A stretch of 21,756 bases of DNA, taken from contig CAJMNR010000051.1 in the NCBI GenBank assembly GCA_905214875.1, positions 1 through 21,756 on the forward strand, given 5' to 3'. Below, piece by piece: positions 7,680-15,495 of this stretch. The first letter of the stretch is position 1; every line of letters starts with the position of its first letter. Both the position numbers and the translations under genes were made by a program. Below the pieces are notes generated by a model, which did not search any database, was not told the origin of the DNA, and worked only from the letters and a program-made list of their open reading frames with translations. This DNA comes from an uncultured bacterium (GTDB lineage: Bacteria; Bacillota; Clostridia; Lachnospirales; Lachnospiraceae).

Positions 7680-8099
7680 ATGAAAGATCAAAATTGTGGT
7701 TATTGTATGGGTGGAGATGTTCTTGATAAATTCGGAATCTTCATTTGTGATTTAAAAGTTAGTAAATTAATCCTGTTTAAGGAACAAAGTAAGCCAGGTC
7801 GTTGTATCGTTGCTTACAAAGATCATGTAAGTGAAATTACAGATATCACTGCAGAAGAGCGTGCAGCATTTATTGAAGATGTGAACCATGCAGCTGTAGC
7901 GATTCACAAAGCATTTCATCCAGATAAGCTAAACTACGGAGCTTATGGGGATACAGGCTGTCATTTACATATGCATTTATGTCCTAAGTATGAAGGTCAG
8001 GATGAATGGGGTTCTACTTTTGAGATGAATCCTCAAAAGACATTCTTAACTGATGATGAGTACAAAAACATGATTCAAAAAATTAAAGATAATTTATAA
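7680..8099 (+). CDS. HIT family nucleotide-binding hydrolase
   Basis: A 139-residue histidine-triad protein. The defining HxHxHxx motif is HLHMHLC (His95, His97, His99), the middle His being the usual nucleophile toward the alpha-phosphate of nucleoside monophosphate derivatives. The N-terminal half carries the HIT pattern LILFKEQSKPGRCIVAYKDHVSEI, and NYGAYGDTGCHLHMHL fits the loop before the triad. An N-terminal CGYC pair (Cys6, Cys9) could form part of a metal site, as in some HIT proteins. The substrate cannot be assigned. AAAGGAG at 7666-7672 precedes the ATG, and a strong terminator at 8103-8148 makes it a single-gene unit. Confidence 0.92.
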   Translation: MKDQNCGYCMGGDVLDKFGIFICDLKVSKLILFKEQSKPGRCIVAYKDHVSEITDITAEERAAFIEDVNHAAVAIHKAFHPDKLNYGAYGDTGCHLHMHLCPKYEGQDEWGSTFEMNPQKTFLTDDEYKNMIQKIKDNL

Positions 8100-8102
8100 T
8101 AC

Positions 8103-8148
8103 AAAAGCTAATGGGATACTGTTCTTTAGGTATTTCATTAGCTTTTTT
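8103..8148 (+). terminator. Terminator after the HIT gene
   Basis: AAAAGCTAATG at 8103-8113 pairs with CATTAGCTTTT at 8136-8146, running into TTTTTT. The inner loop can pair further (GATAC with GTATT). Confidence 0.88.
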
Positions 8149-8153
8149 AATCG

Positions 8154-8178
8154 ATAGGAAACTAGTCTTTCCTATTTT
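8154..8178 (+). repeat. Second small hairpin
   Basis: ATAGGAA at 8154-8160 pairs with TTCCTAT at 8169-8175 and is followed by TTT. It may be a weak backup terminator or part of the leader of the next gene. Confidence 0.4.
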
Positions 8179-8237
8179 AAGTGTATAGGGAAGTTTATAA
8201 AAATAAACAAACTATAATAACGGGGGGAGGACTGGGA

Positions 8238-9125
8238 TTGGTTCGAAGGCAAACGATTGAGCAGTGGCTGGATGAGTATATCGCACATTCTGGCTATAGT
8301 GATATTCAGTCGGTATATGTAGAAAAGGATAAAAAGACGTTAGTGGAACGTTATTATAATGGATGCAATGCATTGACAAGATATCCAGCAGATGAGATGG
8401 GGTATCTGATGATTGCGTTATTAACCGGAGTTGCAATAGATAAAAGAATTCTTAGAAGTGTGGAAGTACCGATTGGGACGTATTTGACAGAATTCATGTT
8501 GCAGTATTACACCCTCTACCATAGGATGAAAGTAAAACATCTGCTTACGATGACGTCAGGAATAGAATATGAGGATAAAAAGGATGCTTTTAAATCATTT
8601 AAACTGTTTCATACGGTGGATTCTAGTATGATCGATATGATTGTAAAGCTCCCGTTAACACAAGTGCCAGGGTTACGCTATCAATATAAGAAAGTTGATA
8701 TCATAATCTTGTGTGCATTTTTACAGAATATCTTAAATAAGCAGTTAAGTGAGTTTTGTAACGACACAATCTTACGTCCATTGCATATTAAGGATGGATT
8801 TACGTCGGATATGGGATCGCTGTTATTATCAGCAAGGGAATATGCTGCGATTGGAGATTTGATGTTGCATGATGGTTATTATGAGAATCATAAAGTAATC
8901 AGTTCAGGGTATGTAAAAGAAATGGTTGCAAAGCGCTTGCCAAATAAGTCTTTTGGCTATCAAATGCGTCTGTATCCTAATGGTTATGGAACAGTGGCGC
9001 GTAACGGTAGCCAAATGTTAGTTCTGCCCAATGAAAACCTAGTGTTTGTGATTATTGCTAGGAAAAGTAAATATCCTAGATATTATGGTGGAATTGTTTC
9101 AGGAATTCTGGAATTTTTAAAATAA
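8238..9125 (+). CDS. Beta-lactamase-fold protein lacking the catalytic SxxK
   Basis: The protein belongs by pattern to the class C beta-lactamase / serine hydrolase family (DMLTMTSG-like HLLTMTSGIEYED, FGYQMRLYP, the LVLPNENLVFVII end). I choose a TTG start at 8238 because GGGGGAGG at 8223-8230 is ideally spaced. The frame is open back to a GTG at 8181, which has no ribosome site. This gives 295 residues. An ungapped comparison with the paralogue at 19158 puts Glu53-Met-Gly-Tyr56 exactly where the nucleophile motif Ser-Val-Thr-Lys should be, so both catalytic residues are replaced. The reading frame is intact, so it is probably a non-catalytic binding or scaffold protein and not a decayed gene. 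No signal peptide is seen. Confidence 0.78.
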   Translation: MVRRQTIEQWLDEYIAHSGYSDIQSVYVEKDKKTLVERYYNGCNALTRYPADEMGYLMIALLTGVAIDKRILRSVEVPIGTYLTEFMLQYYTLYHRMKVKHLLTMTSGIEYEDKKDAFKSFKLFHTVDSSMIDMIVKLPLTQVPGLRYQYKKVDIIILCAFLQNILNKQLSEFCNDTILRPLHIKDGFTSDMGSLLLSAREYAAIGDLMLHDGYYENHKVISSGYVKEMVAKRLPNKSFGYQMRLYPNGYGTVARNGSQMLVLPNENLVFVIIARKSKYPRYYGGIVSGILEFLK

Positions 9126-9140
9126 CATATAATACCAGTG

Positions 9141-9169
9141 TTGACATTTATCGGCATTAGGACTATACT
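9141..9169 (+). promoter_or_regulatory. Promoter of the DUF3795 transcript
   Basis: TTGACA at 9141-9146, a 17-base spacer and TATACT at 9164-9169, a strong sigma-A-like match. The predicted start near 9176 leaves a leader of about 200 bases before the gene. An 11-base dyad ACTGTAACAGT (9167-9177) overlaps the -10 and start point and may be an operator. Confidence 0.8.
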
Positions 9170-9174
9170 GTAAC

Positions 9175-9199
9175 AGTACATAGCAAAAGTAGTACATAG
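9175..9199. repeat. Direct repeat at the transcription start
   Basis: AGTACATAG occurs at 9175-9183 and again at 9191-9199, a 16-base period. The spacing is about one and a half helical turns. The repeats could be tandem protein-binding sites, but no regulator can be named. Confidence 0.45.
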
Positions 9200-9249
9200 A
9201 ATCATTATTAATTAGCCGATATCTCAATTTAGTATAAAAACCTTCAAAT

Positions 9250-9293
9250 GTGCCTATATCTTAATCCTTATAAGGATTATCAGATATGGGCAC
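9250..9293 (+). promoter_or_regulatory. Long leader hairpin upstream of the DUF3795 gene
   Basis: GTGCCTATATCT (9250-9261) pairs with AGATATGGGCAC (9282-9293) with one G-U pair. The inside, 9262-9279, is a perfect 18-base palindrome centred on TTATAA, with a two-base bulge TC. No T-run follows on the + strand, so it is not a standard terminator. The 249-base gap (9126-9374) holds this, the promoter and nothing else I can assign. It may be an RNA regulatory element or the operator of a dimeric regulator. Confidence 0.55.
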
Positions 9294-9374
9294 TCGCTCT
9301 ATATAGCAATAAATTCTAGAAAACTTGCAGAAAGTACGGGGAAAGAAAATTATAGAATAAGGGGAGAATATGGG

Positions 9375-10064
9375 ATGAATGAGAGGATTGATAGTTATTG
9401 TGGGCTAAGCTGTAAGGAGTGTAGTTTTAAAACACCTTGTAACTGTAAGACGTGTATTGCTTCAGAAGGGAATCCGTTCTTTGGGACATGCGAAGTGGCA
9501 GATTGTGCAAAGAGTCGATCGGTACGGTTTTGCGGCGAGTGTGGCGAGTTTCCTTGTGAACTGTTAACCCGTTATTCCTATGATAAAGAACACGGAGATA
9601 ATGGTGCAAGAATACAACGATGCAAAGACTTAAAAGCAATGCTTGTTAAGGAAGCTAGAGTTGGTATCGATCCTGTCTCTGTTTGTGGACATCATTGTGA
9701 TTACTGTTTTTTAGGACAATGGTGTGGAGGTTGCCGCAGTGACTATAACTGCTGTTCCTTTGCTACGTTGTTTGACAATGGGATTTGTCCAAATGTTGCC
9801 TGTGCAAAGGAAAAAGGGCTTGATGGCTGTTACGACTGTGAACAGTTACGTTCTTGCAAAAAGGGATTCTATGAAAAAGAAGACAATGTAGATTCACCTG
9901 AGTTTGTGGCCAAGGCAACTGCCTTATTTATTCATGAATATGGCAAGGATACATATACAAAAACGTTGCAAAAGGCGATCGATGCCGGGGAAAACTATCC
10001 GAAATCATTTGATGAAATGGGGTCCGTGGAAGGCGCCTTAGAGTTACTACATAATTATTTATAA
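9375..10064 (+). CDS. Cys-rich DUF3795 protein with tandem units
   Basis: A 229-residue cytoplasmic protein with 24 cysteines. It contains two similar cysteine clusters: unit 1, residues about 9-61, opening CGLSCKEC, and unit 2, about 104-160, opening CGHHCDYC. Each has the order CGxxCxxC, CxxC, a further Cys, CxxxxCAK, CxxC and a last Cys. This fits the DUF3795 family, common in anaerobes and of unknown function. Zinc or iron-sulfur binding is an inference from the cysteine pattern. The remaining C-terminal part (170-229) is helical with few cysteines. AAGGGGA upstream supports the ATG at 9375. A small anchored protein starts 24 bases downstream with its own strong ribosome site, so the two are probably one operon. 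Confidence 0.82.
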   Translation: MNERIDSYCGLSCKECSFKTPCNCKTCIASEGNPFFGTCEVADCAKSRSVRFCGECGEFPCELLTRYSYDKEHGDNGARIQRCKDLKAMLVKEARVGIDPVSVCGHHCDYCFLGQWCGGCRSDYNCCSFATLFDNGICPNVACAKEKGLDGCYDCEQLRSCKKGFYEKEDNVDSPEFVAKATALFIHEYGKDTYTKTLQKAIDAGENYPKSFDEMGSVEGALELLHNYL

Positions 10065-10088
10065 GATTACGTTAGGAGGAACTACAGA

Positions 10089-10499
10089 GTGAAGAAAAGA
10101 TTAGCGATTACAATCTTTATTATTCTTATTGTGTTGTTATCTGTTTTTTATGTAACAAGAACACAAAAATTAAAAAACTTTGTAAGCTATGATTATATGG
10201 ATTCTGTACGAATTAAAAATGGAACGACAGGAGTAGAGACCGTGATTACTGATACTGATGTATTAGCAAAGATAAAGAGATACTTGAAGAAGCTGCAAGT
10301 AAAGAGGACAATCAGCTTACCTTCAAGTGAGTATTCGTACTGTATCGACTTATATAACGTCGACATGATCCAGACCAGGCTTGTATTTACCGGAAAGCAT
10401 AAAGTAACGATTGACGGTTCAGCATATGGTCTGACAAATGACAATGAGGAATCCGTGGAATCATTTTTAGCAGAGATTGAGAAAAACTACATAGAATAA
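10089..10499 (+). CDS. Small membrane-anchored protein, unknown function
   Basis: A 136-residue protein starting at GTG 10089, supported by AGGAGGA at 10074-10080. Residues 4-24 form one hydrophobic helix after MKKR, with no lipobox cysteine, so it is an uncleaved N-terminal anchor or a signal peptide. The rest is probably outside the cell: a compact alpha/beta region with segments like SEYSYCIDLYN, RLVFTGKHKVTIDGSAYGL and a helical end. The shape resembles small PepSY- or DUF5301-like extracytoplasmic domains, but I do not recognise a family with confidence. It follows the DUF3795 gene by 24 bases and is closed by a strong terminator. Confidence 0.72.
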   Translation: MKKRLAITIFIILIVLLSVFYVTRTQKLKNFVSYDYMDSVRIKNGTTGVETVITDTDVLAKIKRYLKKLQVKRTISLPSSEYSYCIDLYNVDMIQTRLVFTGKHKVTIDGSAYGLTNDNEESVESFLAEIEKNYIE

Positions 10500-10522
10500 A
10501 AGTTTTTATTTGTCGACAAGCG

Positions 10523-10552
10523 AAAGCACACTACATGGAGTGTGCTTTTTTT
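10523..10552 (+). terminator. Strong terminator
   Basis: AAAGCACACT at 10523-10532 pairs with AGTGTGCTTT at 10539-10548 and continues into seven T. It ends the DUF3795 operon. Confidence 0.92.
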
Positions 10553-10570
10553 ACGTACATAGGATTATAA

Positions 10571-10584
10571 AGAACAAATGTTCT
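10571..10584. promoter_or_regulatory. LexA (SOS) box-like dyad
   Basis: AGAACAAATGTTCT has GAAC and GTTC arms with a four-base AAAT centre, fitting the Gram-positive LexA core GAAC-RNRY-GTTC. The outer bases are A/T where Bacillus prefers C/G. It lies nine bases upstream of the -35 of the helicase promoter, not over it. Its place before two DNA-repair-type helicase genes raises the odds that it is real. Confidence 0.5.
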
Positions 10585-10592
10585 ATCCACTC

Positions 10593-10621
10593 TTGCGATT
10601 CTTTTCTTAATACGATATGAT
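10593..10621 (+). promoter_or_regulatory. Promoter of the helicase operon
   Basis: TTGCGA at 10593-10598, a 17-base spacer and TATGAT at 10616-10621. The start would be near 10628, about 33 bases before the ATG at 10661. Confidence 0.6.
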
Positions 10622-10660
10622 GGTAGTAGGAATAAATAAATCTAGTAAAAGGAAATAGAT

Positions 10661-13327
10661 ATGGATATAAATAAGCTAATCATTTATGAAAAGACAATAC
10701 CTAGCAGGGAAGCTATTTATGTAGAGCATCCGAGAGAACTGTTACCCGAGATATCCGAATTCTTAAAGAGCAGACAGATTGAGAAACTCTATTCACATCA
10801 GGCAGAGATGTTTGACCTTGCAAGTAATGGAAAGAACGTGGTCATTACGACCTCAACTGCAAGTGGTAAGACGTTAAGTTTCTTATTGCCTGTTATTCAG
10901 GAGTTATTAAAGAATCCGCTGCAGCGTGCCATTTTTCTTTATCCGACAAAGGCACTCGCAAGCGATCAATATAGAGCAATCAAACCATATATCGATTATT
11001 TTGGAGAAAATCGACTTTACGCAGATGTGTACGACGGAGATACGCCACCGGAGGAACGAAGCAGGATACGTAAGAGTGCTAATATCATTTTAACTAATCC
11101 TGAGATGTTAAATGGTGCTTTTCTTCCGAATCATAGCAGTTATGGATTCGATTTTATCTTTTCCAATTTAAAGTTTGTCGTGATTGATGAACTCCATACG
11201 TACCGTGGAGCTTTTGGTTCCCATCTTGCCAATGTATTTCGTAGATTAAAGAGAATCTGTACGTATTACCATGCGACACCACAATATTTATGCAGTTCGG
11301 CGACGATTGCAAATCCTGTGGAATTAGCATCCGAAATCTGTGGTCAGCAATTTGAATGGGTAAGCGAGGATGGTTCACCAGCTCCCAACCGCACATATAA
11401 GCTTGTTCAGCCGCCGGATATCAAGGGAAATGATAAGAATACGTATGGCAGGGTTGCTGCTACGACGGTTGCCTCCCATCTTGTACCAGAGTTAGTAGAA
11501 CAGAATAAGAGCTTTATTGCATTTGCAAAGTCTAGAAGAAATGTAGAGCTGATTGTAAAAGAGGCAAGAGACCGTTTAGAAGAGGAATCGATTTGGACGA
11601 GTCGACTAAAAGACAAGGTGTCTGGATATCGTGGCGGTTATACGCCAATGGAACGAAAAGAGATTGAGCGTAAGATGATTACAGGAGAGCTTAGCGGCTT
11701 AGTTTCTACCAATGCCCTAGAGCTTGGTATCGATATCGGGAAGCTAGATACCACCGTGCTTGTTGGCTATCCTGGAACAAGGGCTTCCTTTTGGCAACAG
11801 ACAGGAAGGGCTGGACGAAGCGGTAACCAATGTGTCAATTATCTGATTCTTAATAATCTTCCATTTGACCAGTACATTGCTATTGATCCGGACTGGCTAT
11901 TTGAGAAGGCTAGTGAAAATGCAGTGGTAGATAAGAACAATCTACAGATTGAGCTTGCGCATATTCGTGCGGCTTCTGCTGAACTTCCTTTGACACTTAA
12001 TGATATAGCGCTGTTTCCGGATCTTGGCGAAGTGATTCCAGTATTAATGAAAGTAAATGAGCTTGCAAGCGAAGGTGGTAAGTTTATTTGGACTGGAAAA
12101 TCCTATCCTGCAGGGGATTTTAGCTTACGTAATATCGATCAGGTTCGGTTTAAGCTTATGAACCAAGAGACGAATAAGGTAATTACGGAGATGGATGAAT
12201 TGCAGGCATATCATGAGATTCACGATGGTGCTGTCTATATGCATGATGGCAAGCTTTATCTTGTTACGAATATTGATGTGGAGACTCGTATCTCCAAGGC
12301 AGTCCCATTTCTCGGAAATTACTATACCGTTCCACAGTCCAATGTGTTTATCCGCATCTTAAATACCTTTAAGGAACGGGAAGAAAAAAGGACACATATC
12401 AGTTTTGGCGATATCAATGTAGATGAGAGTATTTCCATGTTTAAGAAGCTGCAGTTCCACAATCATCAAAACCTTGGATTTGAGCCCTTAAAGCAAGTGC
12501 TTTCGAAAGATTATGAGACAGAAAGTACATTTATCAAGCTTCCAGCGGAAGTCGTACAGGCATATCGTAACCTTGTTCAGACAACAGAAACTGGAGATAA
12601 CGTTAAGAACGATCATTTTTATGGATTAGGATTTGCTTTAAAGAATGCGGCAATGATGGTTACGATGACGGAAAGCGAGGACATTGGTGCGCATATTTCG
12701 GATAACGCATATAAAGCTAGTGATGACAGCTATGAAAATGTCTATCTGTACCTTTATGATAAATACGTGGGTGGCCTAGGCTATTCGGAAAAACTTTATG
12801 ATCTGCTTCCTGAAGTCATTGATAATGCAATCAAGTTAGTAAGTGGATGTCCTTGTAAAAATGGCTGTCCTGCCTGTGTTGGCGATTATGAGCTTGATAA
12901 GGGAATGATTCTTTGGGGACTTAAGAGTTTTAAAGAGGAAACGGTACCTCCAAAAGAAATCAAATTCGTGACTGCTGCACCAAAGACATTGATTGAAAAG
13001 CCATTTCAGTTTCGTGAGCTTCCAGACCGTTGGGTAGAATTTTGTGAGTATGCTACGAAAAATGGCGATGTGTATGCAGAATTCTTAAAGGGTGTGGAAC
13101 ATGTGAAAGTGAGTGGCACTATGTTGATAATTACGATTACCAATGCCTTTTATAAGGACTGGATCATGCAGCAGGAAAATACGAAGAGCCTGTTAAATAT
13201 CATTCGTTACTATACGATTTGTCCGGCTGGTATGGGACTAGAGGTCGAAGTGAAAGATGACGTGGAAAAACTTCACGAAGTGCGTACGAAATTACAACGA
13301 AGATATGAAACTCTTATGAATGACTAG
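10661..13327 (+). CDS. MrfA/YprA-like DEAD/DEAH-box DNA helicase with extra C-terminal domain
   Basis: An SF2 helicase of 888 residues. Visible motifs are the ATP loop TSTASGKT (64-71), YPTKALASDQ, TNPEML, DELH (176-179), SSATIANP, TNALELGIDIG and QQTGRAGRSG. A four-cysteine cluster (Cys730, 732, 736, 739, SGCPCKNGCPACVGD) matches the MZB/DUF1998 zinc site of MrfA. In Bacillus, MrfA works with the nuclease MrfB in removing mitomycin C lesions. No MrfB is seen here; a UvrD-like helicase is the partner gene instead. Bacillus YprA is about 750 residues. The extra tail, about 785-888, resembles the C-terminal region of DNA polymerase III gamma/tau (WVEFCEYA...VKVSGTMLIITI...NTKSLLNII). AAAAGGA precedes the ATG by seven bases. 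LexA control is suspected. Confidence 0.9.
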   Translation: MDINKLIIYEKTIPSREAIYVEHPRELLPEISEFLKSRQIEKLYSHQAEMFDLASNGKNVVITTSTASGKTLSFLLPVIQELLKNPLQRAIFLYPTKALASDQYRAIKPYIDYFGENRLYADVYDGDTPPEERSRIRKSANIILTNPEMLNGAFLPNHSSYGFDFIFSNLKFVVIDELHTYRGAFGSHLANVFRRLKRICTYYHATPQYLCSSATIANPVELASEICGQQFEWVSEDGSPAPNRTYKLVQPPDIKGNDKNTYGRVAATTVASHLVPELVEQNKSFIAFAKSRRNVELIVKEARDRLEEESIWTSRLKDKVSGYRGGYTPMERKEIERKMITGELSGLVSTNALELGIDIGKLDTTVLVGYPGTRASFWQQTGRAGRSGNQCVNYLILNNLPFDQYIAIDPDWLFEKASENAVVDKNNLQIELAHIRAASAELPLTLNDIALFPDLGEVIPVLMKVNELASEGGKFIWTGKSYPAGDFSLRNIDQVRFKLMNQETNKVITEMDELQAYHEIHDGAVYMHDGKLYLVTNIDVETRISKAVPFLGNYYTVPQSNVFIRILNTFKEREEKRTHISFGDINVDESISMFKKLQFHNHQNLGFEPLKQVLSKDYETESTFIKLPAEVVQAYRNLVQTTETGDNVKNDHFYGLGFALKNAAMMVTMTESEDIGAHISDNAYKASDDSYENVYLYLYDKYVGGLGYSEKLYDLLPEVIDNAIKLVSGCPCKNGCPACVGDYELDKGMILWGLKSFKEETVPPKEIKFVTAAPKTLIEKPFQFRELPDRWVEFCEYATKNGDVYAEFLKGVEHVKVSGTMLIITITNAFYKDWIMQQENTKSLLNIIRYYTICPAGMGLEVEVKDDVEKLHEVRTKLQRRYETLMND

Positions 13328-13336
13328 GAGATAAGA

Positions 13337-15352
13337 ATGGAATTAAATGAATATCAAAAGGCAGCCGTTTACGATGAAAGCAATGCTTGTATCGTGAAGG
13401 CCAATGTAGGGAGCGGCAAGACTACCGTATTGATTCAAAAGATCATTTACCTACATGAGAAAAAACAGATTCCTTATAAGGATATGATGGTGCTTACCTT
13501 TACCAACAAGGCGGCAAATGAAATTAAGGAGCGTCTGTTAAATATGGATAAGAACGTACAGGCGGAAGAACTCCTTTTATTTGGAACTTTTCATAGCGTG
13601 GCGCTCAATCTGTTAAAGCATTTTCTTAATGTGGAGCAGTTAGGCTATACGAAAGAATTCTCGGTCATTGATCCAGATGAAGAATTAGACCTTGCCGATT
13701 ATCTGATTCATAAGCATGAGTTAAAGATCAAGTACCGTAACCGTCTTAAGAAACGATTAGAACAGACAAAGCCATCGGATAGTGATGATCTTGATAAACT
13801 TAAGGTGTTATTACAGGAAGAAAAGAAAGTAGAAAATAAGATGACGTTTCATGATTTGTTAACCAATGCGGTAACACTCATGGACCGTGAACTTATATGT
13901 CCAAAGTGGATCATCGTAGATGAGGTGCAGGACTGCGATGAGTTACAGCTAGCATTTATCGAGAAGGCTAAGGCTGAAACGACTTGCCTGTTTGCAGTAG
14001 GTGATCCAAATCAGGTCATTTATAGCTGGAGAGGAAGTGATTCGTTAGTCTTTTATTCTTTGCTTCGCAAATATAATGCGACTGAACTTACCCTTCCGAT
14101 TAACTACCGCTCTAGCGAGTCTATTTTAAAGGCAGCAGGGTATTTTAAGGAACAGGGAGTTAAGCTTTCTGGCATGCAAGAAAAGGGAGAGCTGATTACA
14201 GTAAAGAACCACTATAATCCTTTTCAAGAGGCACAGTATTTAGTTACAAGGATTGAACAGCTCGTAAGCGAGGGCGTGCAGTATAATGACATTGCAATCT
14301 TTTACCGCCTGCAGACCCAGTCCAAGCTATTAGAAGATACATTTAAAAAGCATGGAATTCCTTTTGAAGTGTCGGTAAAGAAGACATTAAAGGATTATCC
14401 GGTAATCAATTGGAGTATCAAGCTGTTACGTGCTGCTACTAATCCCAAAGATAGCGCTTCCCTTCTTGATGTGATGACAGACCGTGCCTATGGCGAGAAG
14501 CTTACGGTTAAGAAAGCACTTTCTGTTTTAAAGGAGCAAGCTTTTGAGAAATCACTGTTATTTAAGAAGAGTGTTAAGTTTCAAGACAATTGTAGCAATA
14601 TTACGGATGCGGATATGCTCTACGACTATTTTTCTCTAGATTCCTATTTACATCCAACATCTGCAACGTATCAAAGTGATCGCGAACTGGTCATGGACTT
14701 GTTTCAGACGATTGTAGCATATGCGGAAAAGGAAAAAATGTCGTTATACGAGGGAATGAAACAGTTTTTGAATTCTAGTGCGTTATACGGTGTAAATGCA
14801 GTGAAAAAGGAAATTGATGAGACGAGTAATTCCGTTAAGTTAATGACGCTTCATGCGGCAAAGGGATTGGAATTCGACTCAGTGTTTTTGATTGGTATCA
14901 ATAATGGGTTGATTCCCCTTCGGACCCGTTCCATGGAAGAGGCGGAGGAAGAACGTAGATTGTTCTTTGTTGGTATTACGAGAGCAAAGAGAAGATTAGA
15001 GTTTTCTTATTATACGAACCCTGACCAAAGAGGAGTAATCAGCGGAGAAAGCCGTTTCTTAAAATCAATTCCACCGGAACTTTTAAAACGGGATGACCGT
15101 GGAAATGAAACCGTAAACTTAATTGAGTTACGACGACAAGTACAGGCACTGAAAGACGAAAAAGCACGTTCTGAAAGGGATGACACAAAAGAGGAAGTAG
15201 TAATTGAAGAGGCAGCAGTTAAGGTCAGACATCCAAAATACGGCATAGGAACGGTGATAAAAGAGGATGACATGATGATTACTGTGGCGTTTGAAAATTA
15301 TGGAGAGAAAGAATTTATGAAAGCATTTAGTGAGCTGGAAGCTCTTTCATAA
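13337..15352 (+). CDS. Short UvrD/PcrA-like SF1 helicase
   Basis: An ATP-dependent 3'-5' DNA helicase of the UvrD/Rep family. Motifs run in order: Q-motif LNEYQKAAV, Walker A NVGSGKTT (24-30), LTFTNKAANEIKERL, DEVQD (195-199), GDPNQVIYSWRGSD, LPINYRSS, LMTLHAAKGLEFDSVFL and EEERRLFFVGITRAKR. The end (about 630-671, VRHPKYGIGTVIKEDD... VAFENYGEKEF) is the Tudor-like C-terminal domain of PcrA, which binds RNA polymerase. At 671 residues it is shorter than PcrA (about 730-750); the loss is mainly in the 1B/2B regions. It is thus probably a second, specialised UvrD-like protein and not the main PcrA. It begins nine bases after the MrfA-like stop with AGGAG at 13326-13330. A terminator follows at 15362. 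Confidence 0.93.
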   Translation: MELNEYQKAAVYDESNACIVKANVGSGKTTVLIQKIIYLHEKKQIPYKDMMVLTFTNKAANEIKERLLNMDKNVQAEELLLFGTFHSVALNLLKHFLNVEQLGYTKEFSVIDPDEELDLADYLIHKHELKIKYRNRLKKRLEQTKPSDSDDLDKLKVLLQEEKKVENKMTFHDLLTNAVTLMDRELICPKWIIVDEVQDCDELQLAFIEKAKAETTCLFAVGDPNQVIYSWRGSDSLVFYSLLRKYNATELTLPINYRSSESILKAAGYFKEQGVKLSGMQEKGELITVKNHYNPFQEAQYLVTRIEQLVSEGVQYNDIAIFYRLQTQSKLLEDTFKKHGIPFEVSVKKTLKDYPVINWSIKLLRAATNPKDSASLLDVMTDRAYGEKLTVKKALSVLKEQAFEKSLLFKKSVKFQDNCSNITDADMLYDYFSLDSYLHPTSATYQSDRELVMDLFQTIVAYAEKEKMSLYEGMKQFLNSSALYGVNAVKKEIDETSNSVKLMTLHAAKGLEFDSVFLIGINNGLIPLRTRSMEEAEEERRLFFVGITRAKRRLEFSYYTNPDQRGVISGESRFLKSIPPELLKRDDRGNETVNLIELRRQVQALKDEKARSERDDTKEEVVIEEAAVKVRHPKYGIGTVIKEDDMMITVAFENYGEKEFMKAFSELEALS

Positions 15353-15361
15353 CCAATAGAT

Positions 15362-15398
15362 AAGGTAGACAACTTGGATGGCTGTCTGCCTTTGTTTT
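15362..15398 (+). terminator. Terminator of the helicase operon
   Basis: AAGGTAGACA at 15362-15371 pairs with TGTCTGCCTT at 15383-15392 with one G-U pair, followed by TGTTTT. Confidence 0.82.
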
Positions 15399-15495
15399 GA
15401 TATAATAAGGTTAGAGAATTTGTTAGAATTGGATAGGAAGGATAGCCATTTTAGAGTATTATGTATACAGAAAGTATAAGTAAGGAGAAAAGATA

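Noticed and set aside
8213..8218. TATAAT upstream of the beta-lactamase-fold gene
   Set aside because: No matching -35 at 16-18 bases, and transcription would start inside the ribosome site.
8181..8237. GTG start for the beta-lactamase-fold protein
   Set aside because: No ribosome site precedes it, and the added residues do not fit the family start. TTG 8238 follows GGGGGAGG.
10510..10519. Palindrome TTGTCGACAA before the helicase operon
   Set aside because: A 10-base palindrome upstream of a terminator is likely by chance, and no known operator matches.
15401..15406. TATAAT after the helicase terminator
   Set aside because: No acceptable -35 at the right spacing, so it is not listed as a promoter.
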